From the NCBI RefSeq assembly GCF_028765165.1, contig NZ_JARADB010000004.1, positions 248,001-312,000 on the forward strand: 64,000 nucleotides of DNA. The letters are read 5' to 3'. This stretch comes from Paenibacillus sp. MAHUQ-63 (GTDB lineage: Bacteria > Bacillota > Bacilli > Paenibacillales > NBRC-103111). The stretch's first letter is position 1; the number at the start of each line of letters is the position of its first letter. The position numbers and the translations under genes are program-made. This document shows positions 7,296-14,326 of this stretch, in pieces. Below the pieces are notes generated by a model, which saw only the letters and a program-made list of their open reading frames with translations, did not search any database and was not told where the DNA came from.

Positions 7296-7844
7296 TTATT
7301 CTTTTGGGATTCCTACAGGTTTAAAGTAAGGAGGGACGGTTATCCATCCCTTTTCTATCATCATGGATTTAAGGGTTGTGCCGTACTTTAAAACTGTTGT
7401 CATGAACCCTAAAAACATAACTCCAACATCCCCTCTAACTGCCTGGGACATTGCCAGCCCTATGAAAGCAATGTACCCAGCCGTCTTTACAGCAATAAAG
7501 TTTGCAATTTCTTTATCAGAGAAACGAACACCTAGCGGCACTAATTCCTGATCAGACTTGGGTTTTTCAGATGAAATATCTGGTAAAGGGATTCCTTCAT
7601 TTATCATGAACTCTTTTAGACTAGAAATAGCTCTTTCTGTTTCCTCTTTTGCCCCATTAATTGCGTCAATTAGCTTAGCATCTGTCGTTATGTTCAAAAA
7701 CACCCCATAAAAAGCAATCGCTTCTCCAAGGGCGGTATAGAATGTCCATAAAGACATAACCTCTCCAACATGCAATGGTTGTTTTGGTTCATCATCTAAT
7801 TCGGGTTTGAAATAACTAGCAATTGTTTCAATAATATTCGTCAT
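7296..7844 (-). CDS. DUF3231 family protein, single-domain form
   Basis: The 182-residue protein is one DUF3231 unit. PLHVGEVMSLWTFYTALGEA matches the start of the domains in the neighbouring 330-residue protein, and the C-terminal YGTTLKSMMIEKGWITVPP matches their end. The frame stays open further upstream to 7943, but ATG 7844 is chosen because GGAGG lies 8 bases before it and the extra 33 residues have no ribosome site and do not resemble the family. The function is unknown. It probably arose by duplication of the same family that gave the two-domain protein at 6072-7064, and the two genes face each other across a shared terminator. Confidence 0.82.
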   Translation of the reverse strand: MTNIIETIASYFKPELDDEPKQPLHVGEVMSLWTFYTALGEAIAFYGVFLNITTDAKLIDAINGAKEETERAISSLKEFMINEGIPLPDISSEKPKSDQELVPLGVRFSDKEIANFIAVKTAGYIAFIGLAMSQAVRGDVGVMFLGFMTTVLKYGTTLKSMMIEKGWITVPPYFKPVGIPKE

Positions 7845-7876
7845 GCCTATAGCCTCCAGAATTCTGGTTACTTTTT

Positions 7877-7905
7877 TATTATTCCATAGTTCAAGTTTGA
7901 TATGT
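7877..7905 (-). promoter_or_regulatory. candidate sigma-G promoter
   Basis: Read on the minus strand: ACATA (7905-7901), 17 bases, AATAATA (7883-7877). This is one mismatch in each box relative to GHATR-N17-CATWHTA. It lies 33 bases before ATG 7844. A sigma-A TATAAT on the same strand nearby is an alternative. Confidence 0.4.
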
Positions 7906-7987
7906 ATTATAACAATGTGATGAGTCTTCCCCACTGGGTCCAATAGCAGAGTGGGGATTTTTGTAAATATTAATGAAGAAACAACAA

Positions 7988-8016
7988 GCCCAAGGGTAAA
8001 GTCCCGTGGGCATTTT
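7988..8016. terminator. orphan hairpin with T-rich tail
   Basis: GCCCA (7988-7992) pairs with TGGGC (8007-8011), with an inner GGG/CCC pair, followed by ATTTT. The flanking ATGAAGAAACAA is repeated before the hairpin at 8708, so the two look like copies of one small element. No gene on the + strand ends just before it. Confidence 0.5.
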
Positions 8017-8075
8017 ACATCAATGGCTAACTGTCATGAGGCAGCTGTTCCCAGGTTTCGTTAAAGTGAAAGGCA

Positions 8076-8104
8076 GCATAACTGAAGAATATGTGGGCAG
8101 AATC
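8076..8104 (+). promoter_or_regulatory. weak candidate sigma-G promoter
   Basis: GCATA (8076-8080) is a perfect GHATR match. After 17 bases comes CAGAATC (8098-8104), which fits CATWHTA at five of seven positions. It is 40 bases before the start of the CBO0543 gene at 8144. Confidence 0.3.
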
Positions 8105-8143
8105 TTAAACATAGGAATTTAATGCGGTTGAGGCGAAAAACGT

Positions 8144-8644
8144 ATGCATGCTGGTTTAGCAATACTAAGTATAATAACAGCCTTGTGGGGGTCAGACAGT
8201 AGCCATTGGAAGAAATATCATTCAACTATGCTTTATATGACCTCAGGAGCATTTTTGTATGAATTTTTGATGAAAGATAATACGATGTGGAAGTTCCACC
8301 CTGATTTTTTGTTTAATTACACTGTAACGGTAGTTGTTTACGCGGTACTTACGATGCCTCTAAATATTCTTCTCTTTCTAGCCACACTTCCGGAAAATGG
8401 TTTTTGGAAGAAATCCCGTCATATTGCCTTATGGATAACGATTTATGCTTCGATGGAATGGGTAATGGTTCATACAGGTCGAATAACGTATCAAAACAAC
8501 TGGAACCTTTTCTATTCGATTTTGTTCGATATCATGATGTTCCCAATGATGGTATTACACAGTCGTAGACCTGATATAGCTTATCTGCTCTCAGTTGGGA
8601 TCGTTTGCTTTCTCATCTACGCGTTCAATGTGCATTTAGATTAA
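8144..8644 (+). CDS. CBO0543 family integral membrane protein
   Basis: The 166-residue protein is mostly hydrophobic, with about five membrane helices. It carries family-like features: a short polar HWKKYHSTMLYM segment after the first helix, a central WKFHPDF, and helices around residues 62-84, 95-110, 124-140 and 147-163. It is a diverged relative of the protein at 4902-5456 and likewise of unknown function. The ribosome site before ATG 8144 is weak (TTGAGGCG). The gene ends in a strong two-way terminator at 8708-8744. Together with the other CBO0543 and the two DUF3231 genes it forms a four-gene set of two families. Confidence 0.7.
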   Translation: MHAGLAILSIITALWGSDSSHWKKYHSTMLYMTSGAFLYEFLMKDNTMWKFHPDFLFNYTVTVVVYAVLTMPLNILLFLATLPENGFWKKSRHIALWITIYASMEWVMVHTGRITYQNNWNLFYSILFDIMMFPMMVLHSRRPDIAYLLSVGIVCFLIYAFNVHLD

Positions 8645-8707
8645 AATATGTTGTCCTCATGTATTGTTCTAAGTAATGAAGTGTCAGTATTAATATAATG
8701 AAGAAAC

Positions 8708-8744
8708 AAATAAGCCCTAGGATGAATTCCCAGGGCTTATTTTA
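8708..8744. terminator. strong bidirectional terminator
   Basis: AAATAAGCCCT (8708-8718) pairs with AGGGCTTATTT (8732-8742), with a further GG/CC pair inside. The A-rich left arm and T-rich right arm make it usable on both strands. Confidence 0.85.
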
Positions 8745-8800
8745 CTTATCTAAAATGATTCAGTGGGAGTGATGTTGATTCGTTCCATTTTGCTTAGGGA

Positions 8801-8843
8801 AATTTCGTCCCCAAACCGTCCCCAATAGATAAAATTTATAACT
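8801..8843 (-). pseudogene. possible relic of a tyrosine integrase C-terminus
   Basis: On the minus strand the frame reads IGDGLGTKFP followed by a stop. Repeated GD/GT-x-x-G endings of this sort are common at the C-termini of Firmicutes prophage integrases. Only about 12 codons are open before an upstream stop. It lies at the boundary between AT-rich accessory DNA and core genes, where an integrase or attachment site would be expected. The match is short and from memory. Confidence 0.2.
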
Positions 8844-8924
8844 GTACTATACGGCTTTTAATCTCTGTTATACTTAACAAAACTCTTATAAGACAAGGGT
8901 TTTATAAAACTGTACCATAAAATA

Positions 8925-9040
8925 ATAACGACGGCCCTGTTACGGGCCGTCTCATGGGAGAGGAGAAACCGGACGAAGAGCTTATGGGGAAACGTAAGTC
9001 TTCTCCGCGGTTGTCTACGACATTCTCTGATGTCGATAGT
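8925..9040 (+). ncRNA. candidate ylbH leader RNA
   Basis: This non-coding segment upstream of rsmD (ylbH) folds into a series of helices. GACGGCCC pairs with GGGCCGTC (8930-8951). A nested GAAGA/TCTTC and CTTA/TAAG hairpin spans 8975-9003. CGACAT pairs with ATGTCG (9018-9035). GGAG (8962-8965) can pair with CTCC (9003-9006), and the adjacent AACCG (8967-8971) with CGGTT (9008-9012). These two pairings cross, so they form either a pseudoknot or alternative states. Bacillales carry a known structured 'ylbH leader' at this place, and I assign it from location and fold, not from a covariance search. No T-tailed terminator is present. Confidence 0.5.
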
Positions 9041-9090
9041 TCAAGGATGACCGTTTTACAGGAAATTTATACATCGGCGGCATAAAATTT

Positions 9091-9119
9091 TTGTGTCGGC
9101 ATAACGCTTGTGGTACGAT
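9091..9119 (+). promoter_or_regulatory. sigma-A promoter of rsmD
   Basis: TTGTGT (9091-9096), a 17-base spacer and TACGAT (9114-9119) lie 38 bases before the rsmD start. If used, this would make an rsmD transcript without the upstream structured leader. Confidence 0.5.
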
Positions 9120-9157
9120 AGCAAAAGAATGAACAGCCAGAAGGGGAAAAATGCAAG

Positions 9158-9715
9158 ATGAGAGTGATTTCAGGCACGGCCAAAGGAAGGCCGTTAAAGG
9201 CTGTACCCGGTGTCAGCACACGACCGACAACGGATAAAGTGAAAGAGGCGATCTTCAGCATGATCGGCCCTTATTTCGACGGCGGGCAGGTGCTCGATCT
9301 GTTCGCCGGGACCGGCGGACTCGGGATCGAAGCGTTAAGCCGCGGGATGGATAAAGCTGTCTTCATTGATATCGAGAAGAAGAGCATCGACACGATCCAG
9401 CATAATCTGCAAGCAGCGGGTTTGAAGGACCAAGCGGAAATTTACCGCACGGATGCCGCGCGGGCTTTGAAGGCGCTAGCGAAGCGCGACCAGCAATTCC
9501 AACTCGTTTTCTTGGATCCTCCGTACAAAATGAAGGTCATTGCAGATCTGATTGGAGCGATGGAGGAATATGCGATCGTAGGTGCGGAGACGACAATTGT
9601 TGTGGAGCACGATGCGAAAGATGTGCAAGAAGACGGTATCGGCCAATTTCGGCAACAGCGAAGAGCTGACTACGGGGATACCGCTGTGACGATTTATAAG
9701 CCGCCCGTAGAGTGA
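9158..9715 (+). CDS. rsmD: 16S rRNA (guanine(966)-N2)-methyltransferase RsmD
   Basis: RsmD methylates G966 (E. coli numbering) of 16S rRNA during 30S assembly, using S-adenosylmethionine. The 185-residue protein shows the SAM-binding loop [10 protein letters not shown] (residues 47-56) and the amino-methyltransferase motif DPPY (120-123), and starts with [10 protein letters not shown] as the family does. ATG 9158 follows AAGGGG. An out-of-frame ATG lies just before it. coaD begins about 20 bases after the stop, the conserved rsmD-coaD (ylbH-ylbI) pair of Bacillales. GC content rises sharply here compared with the region before 8900. Confidence 0.95.
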   Translation: MRVISGTAKGRPLKAVPGVSTRPTTDKVKEAIFSMIGPYFDGGQVLDLFAGTGGLGIEALSRGMDKAVFIDIEKKSIDTIQHNLQAAGLKDQAEIYRTDAARALKALAKRDQQFQLVFLDPPYKMKVIADLIGAMEEYAIVGAETTIVVEHDAKDVQEDGIGQFRQQRRADYGDTAVTIYKPPVE

Positions 9716-9735
9716 AGAAAGAGAGGACAGCAGGA

Positions 9736-10245
9736 ATGAGACAGGAACATGGAATTACAGTAGCGGTATACCCGGGAAGCTTCGATCCGGTAACACACGG
9801 ACACCTCGATATTATACACAGGGCGGCGAAAGTATTCGATAAGCTGATTGTAGCGGTATTGAACAACACGTCCAAGAATCCTTTGTTTACGTTGGAGGAA
9901 CGCATGGAGCTGATCCGTCAAGTCACGAAGGATCTGCCGAACGTAGAAGTGGACGGATTCCGCGATCTGATGGTGAATTATATGAAGCAGCGCAATGTGC
10001 GTCTCATTGTTCGCGGACTTCGGGCGGTTTCGGATTTCGAATATGAGCTGCAGATGGCTTCTACGAATCACAAATTGAATTCGGACGTGGAGACGTTCTT
10101 CATGACCTCCAAGCCCAAGTATTCCTACTTGAGCTCCAGCATTGTGAAAGAGATTGCCCGGTTTCACGGACCGGTTACGGATCTGGTTCCGCCAGAGGTC
10201 GAAGAAGCGCTTCAGAAGAAATACCCGATTGCACCAATTACATAA
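9736..10245 (+). CDS. coaD: pantetheine-phosphate adenylyltransferase
   Basis: CoaD transfers an adenylyl group from ATP to 4'-phosphopantetheine, giving dephospho-CoA, the penultimate step of coenzyme A synthesis. The 169-residue protein begins with the nucleotidyltransferase loop [12 protein letters not shown], with T/HxGH at residues 20-23, and carries [10 protein letters not shown] at 131-140, the second ATP-binding motif. ATG 9736 is preferred over GTG 9712 because GAGAGG lies 9 bases before it and family proteins begin just before the conserved strand. It is paired with rsmD. The next gene, ylbJ, is convergent and only 8 bases away. Confidence 0.96.
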   Translation: MRQEHGITVAVYPGSFDPVTHGHLDIIHRAAKVFDKLIVAVLNNTSKNPLFTLEERMELIRQVTKDLPNVEVDGFRDLMVNYMKQRNVRLIVRGLRAVSDFEYELQMASTNHKLNSDVETFFMTSKPKYSYLSSSIVKEIARFHGPVTDLVPPEVEEALQKKYPIAPIT

Positions 10246-10253
10246 AAATAAAG

Positions 10254-11531
10254 CTAGAGTGCTTTCTTATCGGAGGTTCTAAGCAGTGCCGAGACCGTGA
10301 GCATGACGAGAAGACATAGCGCAAAAGGGACTAATGTCATCGTGCCGATTCCCCAGAGGGAACCGCTATTCAGAAGTGCGGGCAGCAGAGCTTCCGTATG
10401 GGGATGGGCATCCAACCATAGGAAGCTTGGTTCGGTATCTTTAAGGAGGAACTGCAGCGGCTTCCACAGCAGGATGGTGAACACCAAGGCGAGAACGGCA
10501 TGCAGCAGGCGGGATTGAAAAAAGAAACTGTAACGCGCATCCGTATGCTGTTGAAACCCGGCAACCTGCGCATGAGCGGAAAGTCCGCCCCAGCCGAGGA
10601 AAGCGCTGAGGAGCGCCATTTGTGGAAGCAGGGCAAGATCCTGGGCTTGACTCCAGGCGTAAGCCCCTAGATGAATTTCCATGAAACCTTTGATCCAGAG
10701 CGGCGCAGTGTCCGTGTGGATATTCATAAAGCCTAACAGAGCCGCAGTGAGAGGTCTAAGCGCGTCTGTCAGGTGCGTGATGGTCAATACATTGATCAAA
10801 ACGGAAAAAATCATCATATATCCGCCAATCAGCATAAGGGTTTGGACGGATGTGAGGACGGAATCGCCCAGGAGCTTGCCGAAGGCGCGTCCATCGTGAA
10901 GATAGGCCTGCCGCATGGTGCAGATGGCGTGCTTCCAGATGGGGCCGGGAGGTACAAGCTCTGTTTGTATCGTAAGCCCGTCTTCGGAAGATTGAACGGG
11001 TGATTGGAACATTCTCATCAATATACCGGTGATGGCGGCCGTGATGTAATGAACGATAGCGAGCAGGATTCCGAGCTTGGCGCTGTGCAAGAAACCGACG
11101 CCTACGATCATAACCATGAACAATGGGCTGCATAAATGCGAGAGCGAGGTGACGCGTTCGGTATCCGAGCGTGTGATCAGTTTTTTTTCGTGCAGGGTGG
11201 CAGTAATTTTGGCTCCGCTAGGAAATCCTACAATTAGACCGGAGGCCAGTGCCCATCCGCTTATGCCGGGCAAACGGAACAACCTTCGCATCAGCGGGTC
11301 CAGCAGTACGCCTGTTCCTTGGATGACGCCAAATCCGATCAACAACTCGGTCAAGATGAGGAAGGGCATCAGTGCCGGAAAGACAAGCTTCCACCAGATC
11401 GTCAACCCTTCCAGCGAGGACTGAAAGGCTTTATCGGGGAATAGTATGATAGACACGACCACTAGGGCTGTCAAAGCCCCCAGTACGAGCGTCGTCAATT
11501 TGGGATTGGATTTTACTTTCGAAGGCCGCAT
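10254..11531 (-). CDS. ylbJ: sporulation integral membrane protein YlbJ
   Basis: The 425-residue protein has about eight to ten membrane helices and a nucleoside-recognition (Gate) domain pattern: FPALMPFLILTELL, GLIVGFPSGAK (about residues 97-107) and LGWGGLSAHAQV (about 315). It matches YlbJ, which in Bacillus subtilis is made in the mother cell under sigma E and is needed for normal spore formation. The transported molecule, if any, is not known. ATG 11531 follows GGATGAGGTG. The gene is on the opposite strand to its neighbours but in the conserved place between coaD and ylbL. A sigma-E promoter is expected in the divergent gap, but I could not place it firmly. Confidence 0.88.
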   Translation of the reverse strand: MRPSKVKSNPKLTTLVLGALTALVVVSIILFPDKAFQSSLEGLTIWWKLVFPALMPFLILTELLIGFGVIQGTGVLLDPLMRRLFRLPGISGWALASGLIVGFPSGAKITATLHEKKLITRSDTERVTSLSHLCSPLFMVMIVGVGFLHSAKLGILLAIVHYITAAITGILMRMFQSPVQSSEDGLTIQTELVPPGPIWKHAICTMRQAYLHDGRAFGKLLGDSVLTSVQTLMLIGGYMMIFSVLINVLTITHLTDALRPLTAALLGFMNIHTDTAPLWIKGFMEIHLGAYAWSQAQDLALLPQMALLSAFLGWGGLSAHAQVAGFQQHTDARYSFFFQSRLLHAVLALVFTILLWKPLQFLLKDTEPSFLWLDAHPHTEALLPALLNSGSLWGIGTMTLVPFALCLLVMLTVSALLRTSDKKAL

Positions 11532-11599
11532 AGTTTCACCTCATCCTTTAACATGCTTCATTTGTACGCGGGAGGATGAAGGTTTAGACCAAGCTTTCG

Positions 11600-11616
11600 C
11601 TTGTCCTAGGGACAAG
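11600..11616. promoter_or_regulatory. 17-bp palindrome in the ylbJ/ylbL divergent gap
   Basis: CTTGTCC (11600-11606), a TAG centre and GGACAAG (11610-11616) form a perfect inverted repeat without a T tract. Its position between two divergent genes suits an operator. No known regulator is recognised. Confidence 0.35.
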
Positions 11617-11656
11617 AACACAACCTATGAATCAGACATCAGGGAGGGGAACCTGC

Positions 11657-12781
11657 ATGGAGAATGAAGACGAGGATCGGATCCGCACCTGGTCCAATGA
11701 TTCTTACCGCTACCCGAGGCAGTCGTCGACCAGACGCTATTTAGTTTCAGCTCTTGTCGGAATTGTTATTGTTTATTTGTTGTTTTTTGTGCGCTTGCCT
11801 TTTTTCGTCTTTATGCCGGGAACGGCGGAAGAAATCAAGCCGATGGTGACGATACCGAAAGCGTCGGACGAGGAGAAAGGAACGCTCATGCTAACGACGG
11901 TGCGCGTCGCCGATGCGAACATTGTGAATTACATTGTCGGTATGCTTCACCCGTATGAAGAGATTCAGCCCAAAACGAGTGTTCTGCGCAAGGGAGAATC
12001 CGAGCAGGAATATACGCAGCGGCAAGAATACGTCATGCTTACGTCTCAATCAAGCGCGATTCAGGCGGCCTATACACATGCCAAAATTCCGTTCCATATC
12101 AGCCACGAAGGCGTTATGGTGCTGCAGACGCTGCCGGGGTTATCCGGCGAGAAGGTGCTCAAGCCTGGCGATGTTCTTCTGAAAGCCGGGAATAAAGAAG
12201 TGAAGGTGGCGCAAGATTTGCTGGATGCCTTGAAAGGTAAAAAGGCCGGTGAGTCTATTTCGATTACATACGCCAGGCAGAAGGTCGAGCAGACGGCCGA
12301 TCTGACCCTGGGAGCGCTGCCCAAGCAGGAAGGAGAGCAGGGCGAGCCGCGGGCCGGCATCGGCGTCGTACCGGCTGATATGCAGTCGGTCAAGGCCGAT
12401 CAGGAGGACCAGCAGGTCTCCATCAAGGCCGGCGAAATCGGCGGGCCCTCCGCAGGATTGATGTTCTCCTTGGAAATATTCAATCAACTGGTTCCGGAGG
12501 ATATTACGAAAGGGTACCGGATCGCAGGGACGGGCACGATAGAAACGGATGGTACTGTGGGACCGATCGGCGGCATTCAACATAAAATCATTGCCGCGGA
12601 CCGTCAGAAAGCGGACTTTTTCTTTGCGCCCAAGGATGTGACCTATCCGGACGGCACGAAGGTGTTGAACTATACTGATGCCGTCGCAAGAGCCAATCAG
12701 ATCAAGTCCAAAATGAAAGTTGTGGAAATCGGTACGATGGACGACGCGCTCAAATTTCTAGCAGCTTTGCCTCCGAAATAA
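11657..12781 (+). CDS. ylbL: SepM/YlbL-type PDZ-containing Lon-like serine protease
   Basis: The 374-residue membrane-anchored protease has one N-terminal helix (about residues 28-54), a PDZ domain (about 150-215, with GVMVLQTLPG) and a C-terminal Lon-type proteolytic domain. The catalytic Ser lies in GGPSAGLMF (S265) and the Lys in GGIQHKIIAA (K310), the Ser-Lys dyad of Lon. In B. subtilis YlbL degrades the cell-division inhibitor YneA, and streptococcal SepM processes a peptide pheromone. ATG 11657 is chosen because AGGGAGGGG precedes it. The open frame extends 10 codons further without a ribosome site. The gene is divergent from ylbJ and is the last one before the yceD promoter. Confidence 0.92.
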   Translation: MENEDEDRIRTWSNDSYRYPRQSSTRRYLVSALVGIVIVYLLFFVRLPFFVFMPGTAEEIKPMVTIPKASDEEKGTLMLTTVRVADANIVNYIVGMLHPYEEIQPKTSVLRKGESEQEYTQRQEYVMLTSQSSAIQAAYTHAKIPFHISHEGVMVLQTLPGLSGEKVLKPGDVLLKAGNKEVKVAQDLLDALKGKKAGESISITYARQKVEQTADLTLGALPKQEGEQGEPRAGIGVVPADMQSVKADQEDQQVSIKAGEIGGPSAGLMFSLEIFNQLVPEDITKGYRIAGTGTIETDGTVGPIGGIQHKIIAADRQKADFFFAPKDVTYPDGTKVLNYTDAVARANQIKSKMKVVEIGTMDDALKFLAALPPK

Positions 12782-12812
12782 AAGAAGTGAAATAAGTTAA
12801 GTAGATTTATAA

Positions 12813-12842
12813 TTGACAAAAGGTCATGTAACTGGATATAAT
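12813..12842 (+). promoter_or_regulatory. sigma-A promoter of yceD-rpmF
   Basis: TTGACA (12813-12818), an 18-base spacer and TATAAT (12837-12842) are both perfect boxes, 28 bases before the yceD start. An in-frame TTG at 12813 is part of the -35 box and is not a start codon. Confidence 0.8.
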
Positions 12843-12869
12843 AATCTTTGTTTGTTTGGGGTGAAAATC

Positions 12870-13379
12870 ATGTTAATCCGTTTTAAGGAACTAGCTCTTA
12901 AAGGGCATCCGGTTCATATGACCGAAGTGATGAATCTGACGACTCCGTTCGAAGGACGTACAGATGTCTTGGGTCATGGTCCCGTACGTGCAGATCTTCT
13001 TGCTACGCATGAAGAGGGAGCGGTCAAAGTTAATGGAACGTTAACGCTAGACTTGGAGTTAAGCTGTTCGCGGTGCTTAACGCACACTAACCAAACAATC
13101 GAGCTTCCGTTTGAGGAAGTTTTCATGCAGAAGCCAGAGGAAGAAGATCCTGATCTTGACGAGGATATTCATTTGGTCATTGGTGATAAAGTCGATTTGG
13201 AGCCTTACATTGTTGAAAATGTTGTGGTCGGGTTACCGTACATACCACTTTGTGACGAAGCTTGCAAAGGTCTCTGCCCCGTATGCGGGGAGAACCGCAA
13301 TCAACGCGATTGCGGCTGCAAGCAGGAGAAGATTGATCCAAGGCTGGCAGGTCTCGCTGACTTTTTTAACAAGGAATAA
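12870..13379 (+). CDS. yceD: YceD family (DUF177) protein, 23S rRNA accumulation factor
   Basis: The 169-residue cytoplasmic protein belongs to DUF177/YceD, genetically tied to rpmF and linked to 23S rRNA accumulation in bacteria and plants. It carries CSRC at residues 66-69 and a C-terminal Cys cluster (C128, C132, C136, C139, C148, C150, including CPVC and CGC), which looks like a zinc site. Acidic residues 88-100 are typical of the family. ATG 12870 follows GGGGTG. It is 39 bases ahead of rpmF and shares its promoter. Confidence 0.9.
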   Translation: MLIRFKELALKGHPVHMTEVMNLTTPFEGRTDVLGHGPVRADLLATHEEGAVKVNGTLTLDLELSCSRCLTHTNQTIELPFEEVFMQKPEEEDPDLDEDIHLVIGDKVDLEPYIVENVVVGLPYIPLCDEACKGLCPVCGENRNQRDCGCKQEKIDPRLAGLADFFNKE

Positions 13380-13418
13380 GTCGGGCGCCCGAAATTCGTA
13401 TAAGGAGGTGTTTTTGAA

Positions 13419-13592
13419 ATGGCAGTACCTCAAAGAAGAACATCCAAAACTCGTCGCGACAAGCGTCGTAATCACTTCAAACTGGAAGTTCCAGGCATGG
13501 TGAAATGTGAACAATGTGGAGAGTTGAAACTGGCTCACCGCGTGTGCAAATCTTGCGGAACTTACAAAGGTAGAGAGATCGTAAAAGCATAA
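13419..13592 (+). CDS. rpmF: 50S ribosomal protein L32
   Basis: The 57-residue basic protein reads [19 protein letters not shown] at the start, which is diagnostic of L32. Two CxxC pairs (C30/C33 and C43/C46) form the zinc ribbon of the C+ type. It is a component of the large ribosomal subunit near the peptidyl transferase region. The strong ribosome site AAGGAGGTG lies before ATG 13419. The gene follows yceD and is closed by a terminator at 13601. Confidence 0.97.
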   Translation: MAVPQRRTSKTRRDKRRNHFKLEVPGMVKCEQCGELKLAHRVCKSCGTYKGREIVKA

Positions 13593-13600
13593 GATTAAAC

Positions 13601-13638
13601 ATAGTACTTCATCTTCGTGTGAGGTGCTATTTTTTTTG
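13601..13638 (+). terminator. Rho-independent terminator after rpmF
   Basis: ATAGTAC (13601-13607) pairs with GTGCTAT (13624-13630), extended inward by TTCA/TGAG, followed by eight T residues. It separates yceD-rpmF from the fatty-acid genes. Confidence 0.88.
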
Positions 13639-13662
13639 CTTTCTTTTTGGTTCCAAATTTAA

Positions 13663-13690
13663 TATACTACAGTTTAGTATCTGGTAATAA
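13663..13690 (+). promoter_or_regulatory. fapR promoter -10 and FapR operator
   Basis: A -10-like TATACT (13663-13668) is followed by TTAGTA (13674-13679), TCTGG and TAATAA (13685-13690). The palindrome fits the FapR operator pattern TTAGTA-N5-TACTAA with one base off. It covers the expected transcription start, as in the autoregulated fapR promoter of Bacillus. Malonyl-CoA would release FapR from it. Confidence 0.78.
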
Positions 13691-13711
13691 GATGAGATCT
13701 CACGAGATAAG

Positions 13712-14326
13712 GTGGTGCTAGCCATCGAACGCCTACCTAAACGACAAAGGCAGCAGCAATTGCTTCAAGCGATTGAAGCCAATCCTTTCATGACCGACGA
13801 GGAACTGATGCGAACGTTTCAGGTTAGCATCCAAACTGTCCGGTTAGACCGATTGGAGCTAGGTATTCCTGAGCTGCGAGAGCGAATGAAGACTATGGCG
13901 GTCAAGACGTACGATCAAGTGCGCTCGTTGACCATTGATGAAGTGATTGGAGAAGTGATCGATTTACAGCTGGATCAGAGCGGTATCTCGATTTTTGAAA
14001 TTAAAGAAGATCATGTTTTCTCAAGAACCAAAATTGCAAGAGGACATCATATATTCTCACAAGCAAACTCCCTCGCCGTTGCCGTTATCGACGATCCGAT
14101 CGCCTTGACAGCCTCAGCAGATATCCGCTTTATACGTTCGGTAAAGTTAGGAGAGAAATGTATCGCCAAAGCTTATGTGCGTTCCGTTTCCAAAGGGAAA
14201 GCAAGGGTTGAAGTGTCTTCATATGTTGGCGATGAGGCTGTGTTTCGCGGCAATTTCGTGATCTTTCATTCGAAGAAGGAGCAACACCTAGAGAGGGAGG
14301 ACAAGCTGCATGCGGATCGCGATTGA
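13712..14326 (+). CDS. fapR: fatty acid and phospholipid biosynthesis repressor FapR
   Basis: FapR is the malonyl-CoA-responsive repressor of fatty-acid and phospholipid synthesis genes. The N-terminal DeoR-like helix-turn-helix includes [20 protein letters not shown] (about residues 29-48). After a linker helix with IPELRERMK comes a hot-dog fold domain (about 90-190) that binds malonyl-CoA. The start is uncertain: GTG 13712 and GTG 13715 both sit on the ribosome-site-like AAGGTGGTG. The gene is 205 codons, as in Bacillus (about 190). It overlaps plsX by 17 bases. The operator at 13674-13690 indicates that FapR controls its own operon. Confidence 0.93.
   Translation: MVLAIERLPKRQRQQQLLQAIEANPFMTDEELMRTFQVSIQTVRLDRLELGIPELRERMKTMAVKTYDQVRSLTIDEVIGEVIDLQLDQSGISIFEIKEDHVFSRTKIARGHHIFSQANSLAVAVIDDPIALTASADIRFIRSVKLGEKCIAKAYVRSVSKGKARVEVSSYVGDEAVFRGNFVIFHSKKEQHLEREDKLHADRD

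Noticed and set aside
7845-7943. N-terminal extension of the single-domain DUF3231 protein
   Set aside because: GGAGG precedes ATG 7844. The extra 33 residues are not family-like and would cover the candidate promoter.
10246-10270. Terminator between coaD and ylbJ
   Set aside because: AAAGC/GCTTT with a 6-base loop is only five pairs and lies within the end of ylbJ, too weak to call.
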